From Lingula anatina (Eukaryota > Brachiopoda > Lingulata > Lingulida > Lingulidae): a stretch of DNA of 64,000 nt. Position numbers and translations under genes: made by a program. The notes under the pieces were generated by a model, which saw only the letters and a list, made by a program, of their open reading frames with translations, searched no databases and was not told the origin of the DNA. The stretch is taken from assembly GCF_001039355.2 (NCBI RefSeq), contig NW_019776048.1, positions 44,379-108,378 on the forward strand. The letters run 5' to 3'. Each line of letters starts with the position of its first letter. Within the stretch, counting starts at the first letter, position 1. Below, one piece after another: positions 56,670 to 64,000 of this stretch.

Positions 56670-59600
56670 ATGAAGCAATTGATCTTATTCTTCATTTGTA
56701 TGAAGATTGTTGCAAGCCAGAATGTCGGTATGTATATGTTTGCCTTAAACCTAATATTATTTTTTTTATCATTTGATAGTTACTCGTCAGCCATTGGCAC
56801 TGCTTCAACATGGCACAAGTACAGTAGTAGCAGGTCATTCGGTGCAATGGTAGAGCTAATTAGCTCATTATTCAAAACTATTTTGTAAAAAATAAGTAAT
56901 TAGCCGTGTCTCTGTGACATGTAATTTTACGGTAAGGCAGCAACTTTGAATCATGTGATGTACGTTTGTTCAGAGCATACTTTTCTGGTTATTCTGTTGT
57001 GCTACAACCTGTAAAAGTTAACTGCAGTACTCTCACCTGGGTCCCTCCCTTCCCATTTAGGCAACTCCCTTTTATGGCTCCAGTTCCATTCCATTTCAAA
57101 TTTATGGTCAAATTTAATACACATCATGTTTCTGGTTTTTTATGAGATTATAAATGTACATCTGTATGGATGAAAGATTTTCTTTTCAGTTATTATGTGT
57201 AAATTTGAAACAATCTGCATCACTCTGCTAGAAATTCAGATGGAAACTTATGACCAGGGGCGTAACCAGAACTTTTAAAACTGTACGCACAGATTTTGAA
57301 AATTCCCAGGTACGATTATATTCCGTGAAAAATACGCTAAATTTATGGAGAATAACATCATGGTTGGCTCAAAAAAATTGTACGCACAGTGCATCCGTGC
57401 GTATGCCTGGTTACGCCCCTGTTATGACTAGATACTTGAAGTCATTTTATTGTTTATTTTATTTAAAACTTAATTTCCTTTAGATGTCATGTTTAAGTAT
57501 AAAGTGAATGAAATATCTTTTATAGTACATGTGCAAATTAACAAATGGTAAACATTTGTATATATTTCATAAATTCTTTTTTTTACCTTAAATTGCAATT
57601 ATGTAAGTTGTGAATTGATATTGGAGAAACAACAGAAAATTACCTAATGCAAATTGGTAATCCTGGATTACTTAAGAGGGTTAATTTTTACCTCATGATA
57701 AAACATTGAACTGCAAGTAACTGTTGAGTTTGTTCTAGAAAGAAGAAAGACAATAACTGACATAATCTAAATGAAAGTATATTGTGCAAAATTATACATT
57801 CCTGAATGAGATAGAGCAAAATAGCTCCCTTTGTGTGTATTTATGAGGTGGTTGCTATCTTATGTAGAAAATCTTCTGTGGCACAAAACTGCCAACATTT
57901 TTGAAGAAAAAAAAAAGAATATCAGAAAAAGAAGCTTATCCAAAGAATAAATGCAAGCAAATGCATTTCTGAATGATTTGATGTGGGGCATACATCTGCT
58001 TTCTGCATTAATCAGGATCTTAACTACATTGGCTCGGTTGAAGAAAAACAGTTTAAGTGACTTGATATTATATCCCATGGCCAAATGTGTACTTGTTCAT
58101 TAAATGATCGATCAATACACACTCAGAACTGCCCCTGTTATTGTGACAAATATGTGTGTGGGTGTCCCCTCCATAGAACAGCTAACCATTGTTTGTCACC
58201 AAGTGAGTGAGTGACAGCTACTGAATGCAGGAAGGAAAACCACAGGGATGTTTGTCACCAGGTTAAATCATGCTCCACCTTTGTGAAAATACTGGTTTAG
58301 AACTAGAGTTTTGAAAACACTAGTACTGATGTAATTTTATCTGTACAGGGTGTGCAAAGTTGGAAACCCATGAAGTAAACAAATTTTGCGTAGTGTAGGA
58401 GAAAATGAAAAGCAGCTTTCAATCTGTCAGGTGTATGTGTATGCAAGATATCAGGTGTTTGTAGATATCTCTTCAGCATTATACTATGGCACAGGAGATT
58501 GAAAAGGAAGTAACATACAGAAACTGTTAAGATATTGATCTATAACATCAACTGCCTTAGCAAAACTTGTTTTTCTTGCCACCAAAGGTATCTCCCAAAA
58601 TCTGATTGTATAAACCAATTTCCAGGTAAATTTGGTAAAATATCTCTATTTCACTATATCTGGGGACTGTGAGTCTAGGAGTTAATAAGCTTATATTAGC
58701 TTTTAATACACGCACATCAGGCTCCTAATTCTAGATCATCTAGACCACCAAGCTTGAGTCATTAAAATCTGACCCACCAGAGAATTAGAAATCCCAGTCA
58801 GTTTTGAAGGAGGGAAAAGGGCTAGAAGACCCACATAAATTTCTTAGCCTACAATTTTTTTCATCAAGTTCAAAGGATCTACGTGGATTTCAGCTTTGAA
58901 AAAAGAGCTCTTATGTAGTTCAGGATTATGTACAAGTGTGGTATTGTTATGCCAGACTACACTTTTTGGTTTCAGTCTCTCCTTTGCATTAAGCTAGCAT
59001 GAGATGTCCTGAAGGGTTTCACACTTTGTGTTAAGAACACTGTTGTGCTTTTTCACTAAAGAAGAAAAAGAGTTGTTATTGTTAGCTTGGAATACCACTT
59101 GTTCATTTGGGAACGTTTATAAAATCAGCAGAAATAAGAGATGTGGTTAAAAAAGAAAGAAATAGAAGGACTCGTTTAGCATTTCCAACATCTGGTTTTG
59201 TTGATTTAGTTGACAAGTGATTACTCAGACAGATCATTAGGAAGAGAGGCTTTGAATATTACCAATCAAAATGGAATACCCAGGAGTGGTGTATTATCCT
59301 CTGGCATTGAATTGTACTGTCATTCCTGACACTCCTATTTATCTAAGCAAGGGAGCAAAAATACTCTTTTTGGTATTCTTTTTTTGTTTCTTGTATATTC
59401 AAGTTGTTTAGGTGGAACAATTGTCTTTCTACACTGCAAGTTATGTGAGAGATATTATTGTAAATATGTGTGAAGACTTTAGAGAGAGGTGTTATTGCCC
59501 GTTAAGTGTAAATTTTATTTCATGTAAAAAATCCATTTTATAGCTTTTTGTTTAAATAAAGAAGTGTTACAAAGAATTTCGGTCAAATCTTACCATGGAA

Positions 59601-62600
59601 TACTGTAGTCTTTTGGATAATTTATCCATTTATTTTAGTACATTATTTTGAATGATTGTGACCTAACAAGTATGGTAATTGATTGATAACTGATATGTAA
59701 CTTTGGTTGTAATCAGAAGCAGCTGTTGAAATAAAACTTAAAACTTGTCCAGAGATCCTGACTGACCATATGATTAAAATTAAATTTCTAAATTTAAGTT
59801 GAATTTAAAAAAAAAGGCACCTCGATGATGGCGTAAGTGTCCATAGAAATCTATCCATGTATAACTTGTCTTTTCAAGTTTTATATTTAGTCTGATCATG
59901 TTATCTCAATTTTAAAATAATTTTTGTATTCTTGAAATAAACTTAGATTAGTAAAATGTTCATCAGGCAATTTGACAATTTTCATGAATACTTCAGAAAA
60001 TTATATTTTGCTCAGAGTTAAAGGTAGACCAGTGGTCTAACCCTGTTTTGTCATAAAAAATGTCTGCAGTGAAATTCTTTTGAATTTTTGTTGCCTCTTT
60101 TTTTCTTCTTTATGTAAGATTTATAACAAAGAAAATTGTCTGAGGCCAGTTGGCACAAGGGTGGACGTGTTGCCAAGTGCCCCATGGCCAGTCAGAATTT
60201 TTTTTTATTTTTTTTTTATTTTTACAAATTAAGATGAGTGAGACAGATTACCCTTATGTATTGCCATAAAATGCTGCTCCTATTCACTAAAAAAACTTTG
60301 CCAGTTACAGTCACAAAAGAGTCAGCAGTCTTGAACTAGATAATTCTTTTGAGAGTCTTCTTAAGTGGTGGAAAGTTTGTCATGGATCAAGTAATAGTAA
60401 TTAGTATTTATGGTAAAGATGAGGGCTGGTAACTTGTGTATGTCATGTTTTGTATTATATTATCCCTAAGGTTATAAGCAGCTAAATAGATTTGAGGGGG
60501 GGTCAGTGCTCAGAGCAAATGTCACTTGTTTACAGGGCAACAAGGATATCAGTTTGAAGTTTATTACCAGTGTAAGTGACGCCAAGCTCACAAGAGTATA
60601 ATGATTGCTATTTTTTTGCATCATGCTGTCAGCATGCTGTCGACGTCAATTGCTGGGACAAAAAAATGAAAAAAGAAGAAAAAAGGCAATAACATCCTTT
60701 CCAGATCTTAGATGAATGCTTCAAGAAATATTGAGAATTAATAAGTGAAATGTAGTTTATCAAAAAAAAAGAAATCGGTTCTTTTTTTTTTTTTTCATTT
60801 GTGTAGTTAACACAATTTGATGCACCTTTCTTTATTTTCTATTTTTTAAAATCAAAACAATTATTAATCATTAAACTGTTGCAAAATGGCAGATTTTATC
60901 TCAATAAGTTCTCATTAGGTGCTCAGTGTTGCCAGTGTTCATGTTGCATGCATAATTTCTCTCTGTATGGTCTATAAGATGGCTGCATTAAGTTTGGTTA
61001 TAATGTAACATTGGTGTTTTACAGGCCTGCGTTGACTTCTTTTACATCGTGGAATCTGCTGTTTTTAATTATGTAAATTTTGCCTTTAATTTATGAATTT
61101 TATTTTGATTTGTTTTATTATTATCATTTTTTAATCATTAAAACATTTTGCTTCACATAACCAGGCAGTTAAACAAGTTGGGTGTAAAACTTAAAATGTA
61201 CCAATGAGTAAGTGGCGTGAACTAATAATTTTGATTTTGCTCCAATTTTAGGTCCAGTGATAACTACCTCACCCCAGAACAAAACTGTCTTGATCACCTC
61301 TGTCTCCCAGCTCACCCTTCACTGTGCTGCTACAGGGAACTCTACAGTACACTACTCATGGCAGAAAAATGGAACTTTTCTTCACAACTATGGCTCCAAA
61401 TATAGGATCCTGCCATCAGGAACACTCAAAATCCGCCATCTCTCCCTCCGTGATACTGGCTGGTATAGATGCTTGGCCTCCAACAGACAAGGAGAGGTTT
61501 ACTCTCCATATGTTCTCGTGTTGGTTCAAGGTAAGGTTTTGATGAGACATGGTCACATCAAATCTACACAACATAAAATGATTTGTACAAATTGCTCATT
61601 TTTCTGAATAGTTATAACAATCGAATAAAGCTCTGCCTCAAGAATTCTCAAATATGAATAGACTCTCTGTCAGTTAATAGTTCTGTTCAAGCACTTGGTA
61701 CCCTGAGTAGTGTATACTATGACAAATCTTCCTGAAATATCAATTCAGATAGTCCTACATTATGTCATGATTCCTATGATTAAAATCACCAAAAAAATGC
61801 ACATATATATGTCGCAATCCATATTGAAATCCAATCATTTTTTTAATCGACCTAGACCCAGGCAGATTTTGTATCATCCTTGGCCAACTATAATCCGACT
61901 ATGCAAGATTACTACCTCACCAAATAAGATTAAAATTTCAATATTACAGAAGAAGTGTTGTGTGAATGTCATCGTAAACATAGTAAAATACATTACATGT
62001 GTTTTTACCTTTTGATTATCATTAATTCACAAAGTCAAGATTATCAGAACCATAATATTTAATTCACAAAAATCCTGGTAAAGTTATTCCTTAAAAAAGA
62101 AATTCCTTTATTTCAAGCTAGAAAAAAAAGCCTTGGTGACTTATAATTAAAATTAGAAATTAAAGTTTTGAGACAAAAATGAAGATATGTATTTTTTTAA
62201 TTAAATCAAATCCAGCAGTGCACAAAAGTATTAAGAAAGGCTTAAATTTGTTCACAGTTGAACTAGTAGGTACATTTGCATTATTGTCAGCTGAACCATT
62301 GCCCAATAGCTGCCTGCTTCCACCCTTCCCTACCCCACTTCTTCCCTTTCTACATGACTGTGATGCATAATGAGTAGCCTTTTTGCTAATATTATTGAGG
62401 TGTAAAAGGTTTCATCCCAGTCTCTCTAAACCAAGCATATAAAACATGTTAAAGCATTAGATTAATTAATAGCACCTCCCTCAAACCCGTTAATGTAAGC
62501 ATTTATTTACCTGCCAAGAACAGTGAAAGGAAGCAACAATGGGAGAGGAGAAGTACACTAGGGCTGGGATTGAGTGCATGCTGTTAGGTAAACAGAGGCC

Positions 62601-63017
62601 TAGATTACCCCAGGACTTGTTCCAGTCAGGTCAAGACTCTCCCTGGATCCCTGTGATGGCTCTGCTTATTAAACAATATAACCTTGTTCATCTTAAGTAA
62701 CCTCTTCCCTGTTCTGTTGGGGTGAAGCATTTTGGAGTACATACATAATTTTCAGTTTTTTGAGCTATTTAATTCTTGGCCACTTGTTGGAGAACCCTAT
62801 TGCAGAGCTCTATTTAGTGACTATGAGTGAAAGGTGTTTTCCATATATGTGCAAGACTTTTTGGAAAGAAAAAGAAAAAACATGGAGTACTTCTGTCCTC
62901 AAATTTAATTGACTGAAAAAAAATCCACTTGACCAAAATGAAAATTATTTTAGGTATATTAGATAGAGATTGCATAAGATATAACATATTCTGCAGTGTG
63001 TTTGTGCGTGCATGTGA

Positions 63018-63055
<38 letters not shown>

Positions 63056-63557
63056 AGTAATACTATGCAACAAAAATAGCCTGTTACTGAGTCTTTCTTG
63101 TTGTTAATCAGCACTTCAAAAATGTTTGTAATCATTCTCTTATATGATATACTCTTAACAGGCTTCCCAAACAGTTACAGTACACAACCAGGGGACATTG
63201 ACATGAACTCCAAAACTATTTTATTTTCTGGTTATATTGTGGTTTTTTAGTTGTTATCGATGTTCCCTAGTTGTATGTGTCGTAACTGTTTTGAAGGCCT
63301 GATTTGGAATGTTGTTACCAGTGATGGAACTTTTCTGTAACTCTCCCTAAGGATAAACAATTGCATATATGATAAACATACTGTCAGTGTGTAAATGTTG
63401 AATATTAGCGCATAAATTAATATAATTTTCAGCCCCAGCTGAAATCGTTGATGGACCAAAGGATCGTAAGGTGTGGTGGGGAACTGTTGTGCGATTGCAG
63501 TGCCGTACTGTGGGTAATCCAATGCCTCACATTCTGTGGCAAAAGAATGGTATACCA
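56670..63557 (+). CDS. Immunoglobulin-superfamily protein, first exons (3'-incomplete)
   Basis: Three exons, 56670-56727, 61252-61530 and 63433-63557, join in consistent phases (1, 1, 0). Exon 1 encodes a signal peptide (MKQLILFFICMKIVASQNV). Exon 2 is one complete Ig domain: LTLHCAATGN, W in the C-strand (YSWQKNGTFL), and RDTGWYRCLASNRQGE with the second Cys. Exon 3 begins a second Ig domain: GTVVRLQCRTVGNPMPHILW. One-exon-per-domain with phase 1 borders fits I-set/C2-set cell-surface receptors such as the ROBO, PTK7, peroxidasin or DCC families, and the sequence does not decide between them. The rest lies beyond the right edge. Intron 1 is 4.5 kb and contains a miniature transposon. The link between exon 1 and exon 2 rests on phase and signal peptide only. 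Confidence 0.72.
57255..57421. mobile_element. Miniature inverted-repeat element (CAGGGGCGTAACCAG ends, hAT-like)
   Basis: A 167-bp element with perfect 15-bp terminal inverted repeats (57255-57269 and 57407-57421), flanked by the direct repeat TTATGAC (57248-57254 and 57422-57428). The CAGGGG terminus and 7-8-bp target duplication fit non-autonomous hAT elements of the Tip100 type. TGTACGCACAG occurs once near each end in direct orientation. No coding capacity. It lies in intron 1 of the IgSF gene. Confidence 0.85.
57422..61251. other. Remainder of IgSF intron 1
   Basis: AT-rich, with T- and A-runs (for example about 60199-60221 and 60780-60796). I find no exon or further repeat that I can support in this 3.8-kb stretch. 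Confidence 0.45.
63021..63050. repeat. (AT)n microsatellite
   Basis: Fifteen AT units in the intron before IgSF exon 63433-63557. Confidence 0.95.
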
Positions 63558-64000
63558 GTAAGTATTCACTATTATATATAAATATATTGCTTAATATTGA
63601 TTTGCCTTGTTAATGTCACGACTGGGGATTCTAGAACATTTCTTTTAGCATTGAAATTTGGGATAAATTAACTTTCATTGCAATTCTATCAAAGTACAGT
63701 ATGGTAAGATTGTTAAGTGCAGAATAAAGAGACCCAGTTGCACTTAGTGCATCTTTGACATATCTGTTTTTCACTGTTTTATACATATGAGGAAAGGGTG
63801 TGGCACTTATTGAAGAGCCATACCTCCTTTGTGTGGTTCCCAATTCAAACTTCCTTTCTGTTTAATGCTAAAAATGAAGTTCCCTAAAATGTGGGTTTTC
63901 CTCAAGATGTTTTGCTGTCATCTGGAAATATTCATCCTTGAGCCTGCCCCTTGCTTGCACATGTGCGTAAAAATGAAAGGTTGAGTCAGTGCCTAATGGC

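Noticed and set aside
61257-63557. Assigning the Ig domains to a named receptor (PTK7, ROBO, peroxidasin, DCC)
   Set aside because: Only two generic I-set-like domains are visible; no family-specific motif was seen.
1-64000. tRNA, rRNA, CRISPR arrays or bacterial operons
   Set aside because: No tRNA A/B box pair, rRNA sequence or regularly spaced repeat array was noticed on either strand; all well-supported host genes are intron-containing animal genes.

Overview
The window is nuclear DNA from an invertebrate animal, probably marine. It is AT-rich, with compact protein-coding exons (about 50-500 bp), GT-AG introns of roughly 0.3-4.5 kb and many degenerate transposons: an L1/Tx1-type LINE, a Ty3/gypsy element, hAT-like and Harbinger-like miniature elements. 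The proteins are clearly bilaterian/metazoan orthologues (NADSYN1, MADD, HSPBP1, SAMM50, an immunoglobulin-superfamily protein). I cannot fix the phylum from the sequence alone.

Layout. 58-1938 (-): five internal exons of NADSYN1, with a miniature transposon inserted exactly at one splice donor. 2351-6147 (+): a decayed LINE, itself split by a 373-bp foldback element. 6148-10370: no gene recognised. 10371-36536 (+): 31 coding exons plus one alternative exon of MADD, the Rab3/Rab27 exchange factor; the exons for its first ~230 residues are missing. 36537-38880: MADD 3' UTR with a poly(A) signal. 39639-42795: a hAT-like C-terminal reading frame interrupted in phase by a Ty3/gypsy copy (39831-42472, 5-bp target duplication). 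44609-47125 (-): complete HSPBP1 (325 aa, six exons). 47532-53683 (+): complete SAMM50 (461 aa, fourteen exons), divergent from HSPBP1 across 406 bp. 56670-63557 (+): the first three exons of a secreted or membrane IgSF protein that runs off the right edge.

Exon models were built by hand: translation, splice consensus and phase were checked for each junction, and the summed lengths of MADD, HSPBP1 and SAMM50 give uninterrupted frames. The host genes have unrelated roles (NAD synthesis, vesicle exocytosis, Hsp70 nucleotide exchange, mitochondrial beta-barrel assembly), so co-function is not implied; HSPBP1 and SAMM50 probably share a bidirectional promoter.

Points to look at first: a near-perfect 456-bp direct repeat meeting at a single N (35548), which looks like two unmerged alleles; the simultaneous absence of the 5' ends of the divergent genes NADSYN1 and MADD; an LTR hairpin at the gypsy 5' end; a duplicated amphipathic segment in MADD; a hammerhead-like core in a MADD intron; and a Harbinger-like miniature element that carries a start codon. 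I found no CRISPR array, tRNA or rRNA. No clearly new biological system was established.
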